From NCBI GenBank assembly GCA_039654915.1, contig CM077595.1, forward strand, positions 89,879,501 through 89,943,500: a DNA stretch of 64,000 nt, given 5' to 3'. Below, one piece after another: positions 37,755-49,718 of the stretch (the first letter of the stretch is position 1; every line of letters begins with the position of its first letter). Origin of the DNA: Aquilaria yunnanensis. Lineage: Eukaryota; Streptophyta; Magnoliopsida; Malvales; Thymelaeaceae. The notes below the pieces were generated by a model. It had not been told where the DNA came from, did no database searches, and was given only the letters and a program-made list of their open reading frames with translations. Position numbers and translations under genes: made by a program.

Positions 37755-37970
37755 AAAAGAGAATGAGATGGCAAAGTGGCTAGTGTTTTGCATTGTAAGC
37801 CATGTGAGTTTTGGGTTTGATTCCTTGATAAAGCGCGTCTTTCATTTTCCTTTTTCCTTCCTTTTCTCTTTTCCCGTCTTCTTCTCGCAATTCTATTTCG
37901 TCTTACTCGTTTCCGCTTTGCCATCTTTTTTGGGCCTAAAAGACCTTTTGTCTTTTGAACCTTGATAACT
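37755..37970 (+). repeat. tRNA-derived SINE
   Basis: An A box TGGCAAAGTGGC at 37,769-37,780 and a B box GGGTTTGATTCC at 37,813-37,824 form a polymerase III internal promoter. They are followed by a pyrimidine-rich tract ('ttcctttttccttccttttc') typical of plant SINEs. The cloverleaf is not complete, so this is a SINE head and not a tRNA gene. The 3' boundary is a guess. Confidence 0.6.
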
Positions 37971-38237
37971 CACATTTTTTATCCTCTAAACTTTAACTCG
38001 GATTTCCTCGATTCCCAAATTTTAAAAATTTGTATCTTTTATCTTTCAGCCACTTAAATGGCTATTTAGATTATGTGAGAATTGAAATGAAAATAAAATG
38101 AAAGATGAAGGACTAACTAACAATTTCTTCCAACTCAAGCAATCCTTAAGCTACTTTTTAGGCAAGAAACATGCCTAAAGTATAATTTATAGTATGTTTC
38201 AAGAAAAATCCGGCTGAACCTTACCATTTATAAATTA

Positions 38238-38478
38238 TACTACCTTTGTCCCAAGTTTTTTGCACTATTTCAGTTTTTTTTAATTAAATTTGACTTAAAC
38301 TTATTTATACTAATATTTGCTCAATTTTTAAAAAAACTATATTTAAAAACTTTAAGTCTTATTGTTTCTAAATATAATTTTTTTTAAAAAAAATTAGCTA
38401 ATATTAATATAAATAAATTTAAGTTAAACTTTAATAAAAAAACTGAAATTGTACAAAGAACTTTGGATGGAGTGAATA
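38238..38478. mobile_element. Stowaway-like MITE
   Basis: It is bounded by TA. The left 'tactacctttgtcccaagtt' is the inverse of the right 'aactttggatggagtgaata'. 241 bp, non-coding. Confidence 0.7.
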
Positions 38479-39079
38479 ATAATTAGTCCAAAGCCAAAAC
38501 ATGGAAATTATTTGATGATAGAACCATGGAAGATGAGAACAGACCAGGAATCAGGCATTAGGCATCAAGGAGAACATATAGAAATTAAAAAACAACAAAC
38601 AACAATGCATTAAAGGAGAACATATATGAACTCACAAGGAATAAACAACAATGTATTAAAGAACAAAAAGTGTTTATAGAAGAATATATTTAATAGAAGA
38701 ACACATAAGAACTGATAAAAGAACACATGACACACAAATGTGCATTAGGTGAACGACAAGACTTACTCTAGTATATAAGTGTCTATGGATAGAACTTGAA
38801 AGCTTACATGCATGGAACGGGGACTTGGTTGATTGTGTTGGTAGCCAACTTTCAATCTTTTTTCATCAGTTTACATAGGACATAATTTGGTTCCTGCATA
38901 TTTATAATTAATTGACATTTTAATATATGAATTATTAATAATTTGAAATAGATAAATAAACATTCCACAATTTTCATAATAAAAATGCTAACATAGAAAA
39001 AGTTCTACATTACTAGAGCAGTCGCTATTATTACTAAATGATATAGCAAGTAGGGATCAGATGCATGCATAATTATGAG

Positions 39080-39150
39080 AATGACTCACTAAAATTGAAA
39101 CTGTCTGATAATTAATGACTCACTAAAATTGAAACTGTCTGATAATTATT
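39080..39150. repeat. Tandem duplication, about 34-bp unit, two copies
   Basis: 'actcactaaaattgaaactg' plus 'tctgataatta' occurs twice in a row, near-perfectly. Confidence 0.85.
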
Positions 39151-39225
39151 TTATCATATACATATCGTTTAGAAAAAGAAAATTTTCTTGGATCTTTCTG
39201 TACATTGTTAAGTAAAATTTCTTAC

Positions 39226-39754
39226 CACAAGATCTGGAGCAGTGTAATGATACTCGTGCATGATCCAATTTGCTTTAGTTCCAGGATGGCGACCATGATA
39301 CAAAACTAAAGTCGCCTTAGTACCAATCTCCTGTCCGGTTCGGCTACACTTCACCTTTCGATCTTGGCTTGTTTTTTTCCAGTACCCATTCTTTATTTTC
39401 CTATCCCTGAGAGTCTTGTTCATGTTTTTGTACTTTGGTTGGCAGAAGAAATACCACACGGGCTCATTTTCATGTACATGATTTTGCCCTAGGAAAAAAA
39501 CAACATAAAAAAAAATAAATATGAAAATTCATGCAAAGACTTTATACTTATAATCACAGGCATACAAGGAAAGGTATTCCCCTACATGTTAATTCTTGAG
39601 GACCCCATTGGCTAACGTCGGTGATTTCTACTATTGGATGGACTTGAAAATTATGGTTGAGAATTTTGTTCTTTAGAAAGTAAGAAACTAGTGTTTCATC
39701 GTCGGGATGGAATCCGAACCCCTCAGTGTTGCAATTAATGCAGCTGCAGCTCAT
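39226..39754 (-). CDS. Divergent NAC-domain gene, NAC part only (two exons seen)
   Basis: Exon 1 (39,754-39,586) starts MSCSCINC and continues with NTEGFGFHPDDETLVSYFL. Exon 2 (39,488-39,226) carries WYFFCQPKYKNM, NGYWKKTS, TLVLYHGRHPG and WIMHEYHY. Donor GTAGGG and acceptor CCTAG join in phase and create a Trp codon. The gene is a paralogue of the NAC at 18,277-21,283: same exon borders, same phase, same leading C-x-C-x2-C. A GTAAGA donor follows codon Val at 39,226. I find no further exon downstream; read-through would stop after five more residues. The usually conserved GYWKATG is GYWKKTS, so DNA binding may be altered. It may be a truncated NAC, an expressed NAC-only protein (possible dominant-negative) or a recent pseudogene. 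Confidence 0.65.
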
Positions 39755-39849
39755 TCTAAGATGCAGGATCTCGTTCTTAGGTGAAAATAAACTAGTTATA
39801 TAGATGACACAACTCAATCCGAATTAATTGAGATACAATATGATTACCG

Positions 39850-41190
39850 GATATTTGGAATCTCACCCCCTAAAAAAAATGTTGGATTACTGGTAGCTAG
39901 CAAAGAACTCTTCTGATGGGGAAGAGAGGACCTGCCCTGTCACCTTAAATAGGACCCTACTACTTGAAATTGAATTTGAAGAAGGTTTTGCTTTGTTATT
40001 ACGAAATTCGGCCACAAGAAGCTGTCTCAAAATCATATTTTTATTTAATTTTAGTTTAATGTTTGGTCTTAGCAGTCAAACTTCATCCTCAAGTAGCTAG
40101 TAGACCCCCATACTGGTTCTCTAATGGAAGTTTAGAAAATCGTATCAAATAACGTGTACTTGGCTACTATAATCTAATCGATGCAAAAGTTCGACATATG
40201 CCAAGGTTAGTCCCCTATTTTTCACAAAATGTGTCCTTTGCCACCTTGTATTCCAATCTCTTACCAAATAAGTATTGACATATAAGCATTAGCGGCTCCA
40301 CAATGGGGCCAATGGGAGCAACTGCCCTCATTGAACTCTTGAAAACTTTAGGTTATATATGTTCAAAATGGGTAAATATAAATTTTTAGTTATAATTTAC
40401 CCCCTCCAAAATTTTAAACTTATTGGAAGCATATGATACTTACACAAACATACACTAAATTTAAGTCCTTAACATATCATTTAGTCTTTCTATAATTATC
40501 TGATATATAGGAAATTGAGAACATCACATATAATTCGACTATAAATATTGTATTGCTCCCCATTGAATTCACTACTTTACATAAATTCATTTTCTTTGTG
40601 TCTTCTTATTACACCTATCTTTATAATAGTTTTTTAGTTTTTTTTAAGAGATTAATTGTATTATTTTTTATCTATTTTTATATACTATAATTTTATTTTT
40701 ATATGATAATGAATCTTTTAAATGTTACTTCATCAATTCACTTATATGTTTTCTTAACTCAAAATTGTATTATAAGATATAGTTATAAGAAAATCATATT
40801 GTAAGTCTACCGTATATCTCACTTTATCTCACCTAAGCTAATCCACTTAACTGTATAGAGAATAATCATCTTTTACATAATATATGTAAATCTTAATATA
40901 TTTGCTATTTTTTGTTAATTTTATAATTATTATTTAAAGAAGACATATTTCTCTGGTAGAACTCCAACCACTAAAATAATCTACATTGCCTTCATAATTA
41001 TCAGATTGCAAGTTATGTAATTAATTAGTTTTCTTTTTAGTTTATAAATATATAATTCTCTATTTCTTTTACTTCTTAAAATATAAAAAGAGTACCAATT
41101 AATTGCTTTTATCTCATATTGCAATATGTCAAAAGTTGATATATATCTTATAAAATATAATATTTTAGAACATATACCAAATGCAAAAAG
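39850..41190. other. Intergenic, no gene seen
   Basis: The first 300 bp would be the 5' flank of the minus-strand NAC gene. The rest is AT-rich. At about 40,290-40,320 'agcggctccacaatggggcc' resembles the end of a known type of plant repeat, but no partner end was identified. Confidence 0.4.
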
Positions 41191-41198
41191 ATCAATTC

Positions 41199-43804
41199 CA
41201 ACATGTTGACACCCAATTTCGTCCGGGTGTTTTAAAATTTTGAAAAAATTTTATTAAAAAAAAATTAATTTAAAGAAAAAAATATTACTATTATTATTAA
41301 AAAAATTTAATTAGTTTAAAATATATTTTTGTTTTGTGAAAATTTGATTTAAAATGATATATGTGTGAATATGTGTATGTTTGAAATAAAATAAAATTTC
41401 ATGAAAAAAATGACAAAAAATTAAAAGTTTGAGGTAAAAATGATAAAATTGAGAAGTTTCGGGAAAAATTGACAAATTCTAAAAGTTTCAGGAGCATTTG
41501 GTAGTTTGTCACATAAAATTTTGGGCCTGCCGACGTTTCTGGCGCAAATTGACAGAAAACGACAAAATTGTCAAAATCAGAAGCTTCAGGAACTTATCCA
41601 GAGGCTGAGAGACGTAAAGGACTAAAATTGTCATTTTACCAATTTAAAAGATAAGTTTGAAATTTTTTATTAATTTATCCATCAACATTTCAGCCAAACT
41701 TCCTCTATAAATAGCCCCCCAAATTTTGTGCTGAACACAGAGAAAAATAGAAAGAAAAGCTTAGAGCTCCGTTTTTAAAATAGAAAAAATTACAGCCTTA
41801 GTCCCTAGCTCTCCTTCCTTTCCTCATAAAATCTCAAAACTTTTCATTTTGACGATTAAGCCATCTTCTTCCCCCCCGTCGCGCGCCCTCTGTTTACATT
41901 TCTCAGAATTCAGAATTTAAAATCAAGGGTACAACTCTCATTTAATCCTTCATCTTTTCAATTTCTTTCACTTTGGTCACTAACTTTGTATTTTATTCTT
42001 GCAGAATTAATTACTAACCCTTTTAATTTTTACTTGTTTGTTTATTATTTTTTTATTACTAACCCCTTTTTTTATTGTTGTTATTAACTTACTAACAACT
42101 AACTTTTAATACTATTATTGTTACTAACCTTTTAATTTTTTCATTATTACTAACTTTTATAATTGTTGTTAACAATTAATTAACTTTTATTATTGTTGTT
42201 AATTAATTAATTTAATTAACTTGGCTAACTTTTATTATTGTTGTTAATTAATTAATTTAATTAACTTGGCTAGCTTTTTATTATTGTTGTTAATTAATTA
42301 ATTTAATTAATTTGGCTAACTTTTTATTTATTGTTGTTAATTAATTTAATTAATTTGGCTAACTTTTTATTTATTGTTGTTAATTAATTTAATTAATTTG
42401 GCTAACTTTTTATTATTGTTGTTAATTAATTAATTTAATTAACTTGGCTAACTTTTTACTGTTGTTAATTAATTAATTTAATTAACTTGGCTAACTTTTT
42501 ATTATTGTTGTTAATTAATTAATTTAATTAACTTGACTAACTTTTTATTATTGTTGTTTAACAATTAATTTAATTAACTTTGCTAACATTTATTATTATT
42601 GTTAAAGTGGATGGCCAAAAAGCCCCACTTTATTATTATTATTTTTTTTTTCTTTATATAATTTTTTTATTTAATTCACCTTTACCCTTTACTAATTATT
42701 AAATAAATGAAAATTAAAAGAAGATTATTTTGTAATTAATTATTAAGGCTAATAAAAATTATTTTTAAAAAAGCCAATTATTTTTATTTTTATATACATG
42801 TTTTTAATTCTTTAAAGATAACAAAAAGTTAAAATTAATTTTAATAGTTATTTTTATCCAGTAAAAATAATAAAAAAATAAAAATAAAACCTGTTTAAAA
42901 AAAATACATGAAAATTAAGACTTTATATTTTACTGATTTATTTAAAATATAACTTTTAAATCCACTAAAATAATAAATATTTTTCATTAAACAAGAAAAC
43001 AAAAAGAAAATTAAAACAAGATAAGAAAAAGATAAGAAAGACAAGAAAAAGAAAAGAAAAGAAAGATAAGAAAAAGATAAGAAAGATAAGAAAAAGAAAA
43101 GAAAGAAAAGAAAGAAAAGAAAGGAAAGATTAAATCAAAAAGAAAAGAAAAATATAAGAAAGAAAAGAGAGAAAAGAAAAGAAAGAAAATAAAAAATAAA
43201 ATTTTTTTATCTAAAAATTCTATAACAAAAAGAATTACGAATTAGTAATTAAACTAATAATTAATTCCATAAAAGTAATAATTATATAACTAACAATAAA
43301 TTAAATTTAATTTCCATATCCGGATGATCCGGCAGGATCTACGGTTTGGAAAATATCAAACTTTTTAAAATAAATAAATTAAATAAAAAGATAAAAAAAA
43401 TCCATATTTTTACAATATGGATAAAATTGTTTAAAATTTCACCAAATTCCGTGTCCAAATGACTCGGCAGAGTCCATGGTTCGGAATCAAAATCTTCCGT
43501 GTCCAAATGACTCGGCAGAGTCCATGGTTCGGAAGTATAAAATTTTATACAAATTAACTTAAAAATCCACATTTCGACTAATTCAGTTAAAATCTCTAAA
43601 TTAACTGAAAATTATTTAAAAGCAAAGTAAAACAAAATTAAAATCAACTAAGGTGCCAATTTTGGGCGCTATAACAATATTGTTTTAGCGTAACCGTACT
43701 CCCGATCCCCGAACTCTCGCAGACCAATTTTAAGGTGACCAATCGACCTAAGAAAAAAAACTGATTGGTGGCGACTCCAGAAAACCCGACGTTGCCACAC
43801 AACA
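41199..43804 (+). mobile_element. Solo LTR (Ogre/Tat-type) with target-site duplication
   Basis: The LTR spans 41,204-43,799 (2,596 bp), starting TGTTGACACCCAATTTCGTC and ending CCCGACGTTGCCACA. Identical 5-bp flanks CAACA lie at 41,199-41,203 and 43,800-43,804, so the element inserted intact and later lost its interior by LTR-LTR recombination. It contains a TATA box at 41,704-41,713, an AT-rich minisatellite (42,170-42,590), a hairpin near 42,605, a GAAAA-rich tract (43,020-43,195) and a duplicated module holding 'aaatgactcggcagagtcca'. It is the same family as the 15.8-kb element at 44,296 but in the opposite orientation. Confidence 0.9.
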
Positions 43805-44290
43805 ATATTGAAAAAAAAAACTAAAAAAGAACAAATGAGTATGTTGATTTTAAGTCAATGCATTTTCACGCAAAAAGAAATAGCTATGCTATCAAAAGAA
43901 AAAATATATAGTATTAATATATATAATTAGCGTGTTTATATGTCATTTAGATATGAGTTAAAGCAAAAAATAACCTCACTATCAATTATGCTAAAAATAT
44001 GAAAATTTTTAAATAAATGAAGCGCGACACTTGCCCCCCACATAATATAATTTCTAGAGCTGTCACTGCATATAAGTTGATACAATAATTACTTGTACAG
44101 ATGATAATATAATGCATGACACACATACTAGATCGAAATCAAATGCACTTACTTCATGTGTGCTTGTTGCGATTAAATATGAAAGTACTCAGAGTTTAAG
44201 ACAAGTTTATTCTAGTTATTTTTCGATTCATCATAACTTGGTAAAAACAAAAAGATTTCCAAAAACTAGTAAACTACAATCCCAATTTAG
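43805..44290. other. Spacer between the solo LTR and the large LTR element
   Basis: AT-rich, no gene. It runs up to the insertion site of the large element. Confidence 0.5.
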
Positions 44291-44295
44291 CCCGT
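44291..44295. repeat. Target-site duplication CCCGT, left copy
   Basis: CCCGT directly precedes the LTR TGTGGCAACG. Its partner is at 60,132-60,136. Confidence 0.9.
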
Positions 44296-46844
44296 TGTGG
44301 CAACGTCGGGTTTTCGGGAGTCGCCACCAATCAGTTTTCTTAGGTCGATTGGTCACCTTAAAATTGGTCTGCGAGAGTTCGGGGATCGGGAGTACGGTTA
44401 CGTTAAAACAACTTTGTTAAAACGCCCAAAAATTGGCACCTTAGTTGATTTTAATTTTGTTTTGCTTTGCTTTTAAATAATTCTCAGTTAATTTTCAAAA
44501 TTAGAAATTTTAACTGGATTAGTCGAAATGTGGATTTTTAAATTAATTAATTTGTATGAAATTTTATACTTCCGAACCATGGACTCTGCCGAGTCATTTG
44601 GACACGGAAGATTTTTGATTCCGAACCATGGACTCTGCCGAGTCATTTGGACACGGAATTTGGTGAACTTTTAAATAATTTAATCCATATTGTAAATATG
44701 GATTTTTATCTTTTTTTTATTTAATTTATTTAATTAAAAGGGTGATATTTTTTTTTAAACCGCAGATCCTGACGGATCATCCGGATATGTAAGTTGATTT
44801 AATTTATAGTTAATTATTTAATTCTTATTTTTATGGAATTAATTATTAGTTTAATTACTAATTCGTAATTCTTTTTGTTATAGAATTTTTAGATTCATTA
44901 ATAATCTAAAAATTTTTATTTTCTATATTTTTCTTTCTTTTCTTTCTTTTCCTTCTTATCTTTCTTATCTTATCTTATCTTTCTTATCTTTATTATCTTT
45001 TTCTTATCTTTCTTATCTTTTTCTTATCATGTTTTAATTTTCTTTTTGTTTTCTTGTTTAATGAAAAATATTTATTATTTTAGTGGATTTAAAAGTTATA
45101 TTTTAAATAAATCAGTAAAATATAAAGTCTTAATTTTCATGTATTTTTTTAAACAGGTTTTATTTTTATTTTTTTATTATTTTTACTGGATAAAAATAAC
45201 TATTAAAATTAATTTTAACTTTTTGCTATCTTTAAAGAATTAAAAACATGTATGTAAAAATAAAAATAATTGGCTTTTTTTAAAAATAATTTTTATTAGC
45301 CTTAATAATTAATTACAAAATAATCTTCTTTTAATTTTCATTTATTTATTAATTAGTAAAGGGTAAAGGTGAATTAAATAAAAAATTATATAAAGAAAAA
45401 AAATTAATAATAATAAAGTGGGGCTTTTTGGCCATCCACTTTAAAAATAATAATAAATGTTAGCAAAGTTAATTAAATTAATTGTTAAACAACAATAATA
45501 AAAAGTTAGTCAAGTTAATTAAATTAATTAATTAACCAAAATAATAAAAGTTAGCCAAGTTAATTAAAATAATTAATTAACAACAGTAAAAAGTTAGCCA
45601 AGTTAATTAAATTAATTAATTAACAACAATAATAAAAAGTTAGCCAAATTAATTAAATTAATTAACAACAATAAATAAAAAGTTAGCCAAATTAATTAAA
45701 TTAATTAACAACAATAAATAAAAAGTTAGCCAAATTAATTAAATTAATTAATTAACAACAATAATAAAAAGCTAGCCAAGTTAATTAAATTAATTAATTA
45801 ACAACAATAATAAAAGTTAGCCAAGTTAATTAAATTAATTAATTAACAACAATAATAAAAGTTAATTAATTGTTAACAACAATTATAAAAGTTAGTAATA
45901 ATGCAAAAATTAAAAGGTTAGTAACAATAATAGTATTAAAAGTTAGTTGTTAGTAAGTTAATAACAACAATAAAAAAAGGGGTTAGTAATAAACAAATAA
46001 TAAACAAACAAGTAAAAATTAAAAGGGTTAGTAATTAATTCTGCAAGAATAAAATACAAAGTTAGTGACCAAAGTGAAAGAAATTGAAAAGATGAAGGAT
46101 TAAATGAGAGTTGTACCCTTGATTTTAAATTCTGAATTCTGAGAAATGGAAACAGAGGGCGCGCGAGGGGGGGAGAAGATGGCTTAATCGTCAAAATGAA
46201 AAGTTTTGAGATTTTCTGAGGAAAGGAAGGAGAGCTAGGGACTAAGGCTGTAATTTTTTCTATTTTAAAAACGGAGCTCTAAGCTTTTCTTTCTATTTTT
46301 ATCTGTGTTCAGCACAAAATTTGGGGGGCTATTTATAGAGGAAGTTTAGCTGAACTGTTGATGGATAAATTAATAAAAAATTTCAAACTTATCTCTTAAA
46401 TTGGTAAAATGACAATTTTAGTCCTTTACGTCTCTCAGCCTCAGGATAAGTTCCTGAAGCTTCTGATTTTGACAATTTTGTCGTTTTCTGTCAATTTGAG
46501 CCAAAAACGTCGGCAGGCTCAAAATTTTATGTGATAAACTACCAAATGCTCCTGGAACTTTTAGAATTTGTCAATTTTTTCCGAAACTTCTCAATTTTGT
46601 CATTTTTACCTCAAACTTTTAATTTTTTGTCATTTTTTTCATGAAATTTTATTTTATTTCAAACATACACATATTCACACATATATCATTTTAAATCAAA
46701 TTTTCACAAAACAAAAATATATTTTAAACTAATTAAATTTTTTTTTAATAATAATAGTAATATATATTTTTTTTTAAATTAATTTTTTTTTAATAAAATT
46801 TTTTTCAAAATTTTAAAACACCCGGACGAAATTGGGTGTCAACA
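44296..46844 (-). repeat. 3' LTR of the large element
   Basis: 2,549 bp. In element sense it starts TGTTGACACCCAATTTCGTC at 46,844 and ends TTGCCACA at 44,296. A TATA box CTATAAATAG is at 46,338-46,329. An AT-rich minisatellite occupies about 45,455-45,900, and a hairpin with 'ggctttttggcc' lies at about 45,415-45,442. A pyrimidine tract ('ttcttatctttcttatcttt') lies at 44,930-45,045. The duplicated module 'ggactctgccgagtcatttg' is near 44,580 and 44,628. Short ORFs inside recur identically in the other LTR and are not genes. Confidence 0.93.
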
Positions 46845-46860
46845 GCTGCCCCCCTTTGCA
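46845..46860 (-). promoter_or_regulatory. Polypurine tract of the large element
   Basis: In element sense the sequence reads GCAAAGGGGGGCAGC and abuts the 3' LTR start TGTTGACACC. This is the expected position for plus-strand DNA priming during reverse transcription. Confidence 0.8.
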
Positions 46861-46946
46861 TGCTTCATGGGACATGATGTATGCAAAGTCGTTACCAAAT
46901 TTCGTCCGGCTTAGGTAGGCATTGAGAATGTTCTCGCCGCCCAAAC

Positions 46947-47204
46947 AGTAAGGTTTAAGGAAAGGTCCTTAAAACCTCTAACGATAGGAAAGCTCCTATT
47001 GTTGTAAGATGGACTGATTGATTGATTATTTGTTTGAGGCTAAGGAAAGGTCCTTAGAACCTCTAACGATAGGAAAGCTCCTATCGTTGTAAGATGGACT
47101 GATGGATTGATTGTTTGTTTTAGGTTAAGGAAATGTCCTTAGAACCTCTAACGATAGGAAAGCTCCTATCGTTGTAAGATGGACTGATTGATTGATTATT
47201 TGTT
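46947..47204. repeat. Three 84-bp repeats, each with a 10-bp perfect hairpin
   Basis: Each unit contains AACGATAGGA-AAGC-TCCTATCGTT, a perfect inverted repeat (one mismatch in the first copy), followed by 'gtaagatggactgattgatt'. They lie just inside the polypurine tract in the element's 3' region. Confidence 0.85.
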
Positions 47205-49190
47205 TTCGAGGCAAAGGTTCCATCCTTAAAACCTCGGATTGATTGATTGATCTCGAGGCAAAGGTTCCATCCTTAAAACCCCGGATTGATTGATTGATGT
47301 CGAGGCAAAGGTTCCATCCTTAAAACCTTGAATTGATTGATTGATGTCGAGGCAAAGGTTCCATCCTTAAAACCTCGGATTGATAATTGATCTCGAGGCA
47401 AAGGTTCCATCCTTAAAACCCCGGATTGATTGATTGATCTCGAGGCAAAGGTTCTATCCTTAAAACCTCGGATTGATTGATTGATCTCGAGGCAAAGGTT
47501 CCATCCTTAAAACCCCGGATTGATTGATTGATCTCGAGGCAAAGGTTCTATCCTTAAAACCTCGGATTGATTGATTGATCTCGAGGCAAAGGTTCCATCC
47601 TTAAAACCTCGAATTGATTGATTGATGTCGAGGCAAAGGTTCCATCCTTAAAACCTCGGATTGATAATTGATCTCGAGGCAAAGGTTCCATCCTTAAAAC
47701 CCCGGATTGATTGATTGATCTCGAGGCAAAGGTTCTATCCTTAAAACCTCGGATTGATTGATTGATCTCGAGGCAAAGGTTCCATCCTTAAAACCCCGGA
47801 TTGATTGATTGATCTCGAGGCAAAGGTTCCATCCTTAAAACCTCGAATTGATTGATTGATGTCGAGGTAAAGGTTCCATCCTTAAAGCCTCGAATTGATT
47901 GATTGTTTTCGAGGCAAAGGTTCCATCCTTAAAACCTTGATGATGAAAATTGATTATTTTCGAGGCAAAGGTTCCATCCTTAAAACCCCGATGATGAAAA
48001 TTGATTGTTTTCGAGGCAAAGGTTCCATCCTTAAAACCCCGATGATGAAAATTGATTATTTTTGAGGCAAAAGTTCCATCCTTAAAACCCCGATGTTGAA
48101 AATTGATTGTTTTCGAGGCAAAGGTTCCATCCTTAAAACCCCGATGATGAAAATTGATTATTTTCGAGGCAAAGGTTCCATCCTTAAAACCCCGATGATG
48201 AAAATTGATTATTTTCGAGGCAAGTGTTCCATCCTTAAAACCCCGATGATGAAAATTGATTATTTTCGAGGCAAAGGTTCCATCCTTAAAACCCCGATGA
48301 TGAAAATTGATTGTTTTCGAGGCAAAAGTTCCATCCTTAAAACCCCGATGATGAAAATTGATTATTTTTGAGGCAAAGGTTCCATCCTTAAAACCCCGAT
48401 GATGAAAATTGATTGTTTTCGAGGCAAAGGTTTCATTCTTAAAACCCCGATGATGAAAATTGATTATTTTCGAGGCAAGTGTTCCATCCTTAAAACCCCG
48501 ATGATGAAAATTGATTATTTTCGAGGCAAAGGTTCCATCCTTAAAACCCCGATGATGAAAATTGATTGTTTTCGAGGCAAAAGTTCCATCCTTAAAACCC
48601 CGATGATGAAAATTGATTATTTTTGAGGCAAAGGTTCCATCCTTAAAACCCCGATGATGAAAATTGATTGTTTTCGAGGCAAAGGTTTCATTCTTAAAAC
48701 CCCGATGAAAATTGATTGTTTTCGAGGCAAAGGTTCCATCCTTAAAACCCCGATGATGAAAATTGATTATTTTCGAGGCAAAGGTTCCATCCTTAAAACC
48801 CCGATGATGAAAATTGATTATTTTCGAGGCAAAAGTTCCATCCTTAAAACCCCGATGATGAAAATTGATTGTTTTCGAGGCAAAGGTTCCATCCTTAAAA
48901 CCCCGATGATGAAAATTGATTATTTTCGAGGCAAAGGTTCCATCTTTAAAACCCCGATGATGAAAATTGATTGTTTACGAGGCAAAGGTTCCATCCTTAA
49001 AACCTCGGATTGATTGATTGATGTCGAGGTAAAGGTTCCATCCTTAAAACCTCGATGATGAAAATTGATTATTTTCGAGGCAAAGGTTCCATCCTTAAAA
49101 CCCCGATGATGAAAATTGATTGTTTTCGAGGCAAAGGTTCCATCCTTAAAACCCCGATGATGAAAATTGATTTTGAGGCTAAGGAGCTTT
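47205..49190. repeat. Satellite-like array, 47-bp then 51-bp units, roughly 40 copies
   Basis: The common core is 'cgaggcaaaggttccatcct' followed by 'taaaacc(t/c)cg'. In the first part (to about 47,930) the spacer is GATTGATTGATT-type, giving about 47-bp units. In the second part it is 'atgatgaaaattgattattt', giving about 51-bp units. Because 51 is divisible by three, the second part leaves long frames on the plus strand with a 17-residue repeat. There is no CRISPR relationship: units are contiguous and spacers are not unique. Confidence 0.9.
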
Positions 49191-49718
49191 CCTTAGGACC
49201 TCGAGCGAAATTTATATGAAAGCAATTGAAATTGGAATAATTTTCTTCGAAAGTGTGAATTTTCATAATAGGCGAGCGCAAAGAATTAGGCTTCGATAAA
49301 ACGAGTGAATCTTGATGATGACAATAACACTGACAAATTATGTAAAGGGAACGGATGTTTGGAATCAATATTCAAGGTTCATCTAATATTTTCTTCAGTA
49401 AATATAGATTCCCTTGTGAGATATGTCATCCGAATAAGGTTAAAGCTTAACTACCCCAAAATGTTATGCCTAGTAGACCTAATAGGATGCGTCTCAAGAG
49501 TAATAAAAATTACTCTTTACTCAGCCATTCCATCCTAAAGGCATTGTCCTATGATTTTAATATCAGCATGGACGGAGCTATATTATAAAAAAAGAAATTC
49601 CCTGAAAAGAAAAACTGAAACGCGAAAGAAAATGCTGATAATAAAACTAAAGGACAAGAAAAACGGATCAGATCGCTTCTTTCTTCCACAATACTTCAAC
49701 AGGGTGAGTAGATGACCA
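49191..49718. other. Element interior between satellite and LOG-like gene
   Basis: No further gene seen. It includes the presumed 3' UTR of the minus-strand LOG-like gene. Confidence 0.4.

Noticed and set aside
37769..37824. tRNA gene
   Set aside because: Both polymerase III boxes are present, but acceptor and anticodon stems do not pair; a tRNA-derived SINE explains it better.
45046..45243. ORFs repeated exactly at 58,333-58,530, and 45,958-46,194 repeated at 59,245-59,481
   Set aside because: They are duplicated because they lie in the two identical LTRs. They are Phe/Tyr/Lys-rich translations of AT-rich DNA and have no family motif.
48093..49013. Plus-strand ORFs of 92, 75 and 119 codons with a 17-residue repeat (MMKIDYFRGKGSILKTP)
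   Set aside because: They come from the 51-bp satellite unit, whose length keeps the frame open. They lie antisense to the element, are interrupted between blocks and resemble no protein family.
47205..49190. CRISPR-like look of regularly spaced repeats
   Set aside because: The whole unit repeats, there are no unique spacers and no cas genes, and the sequence is plant nuclear DNA.
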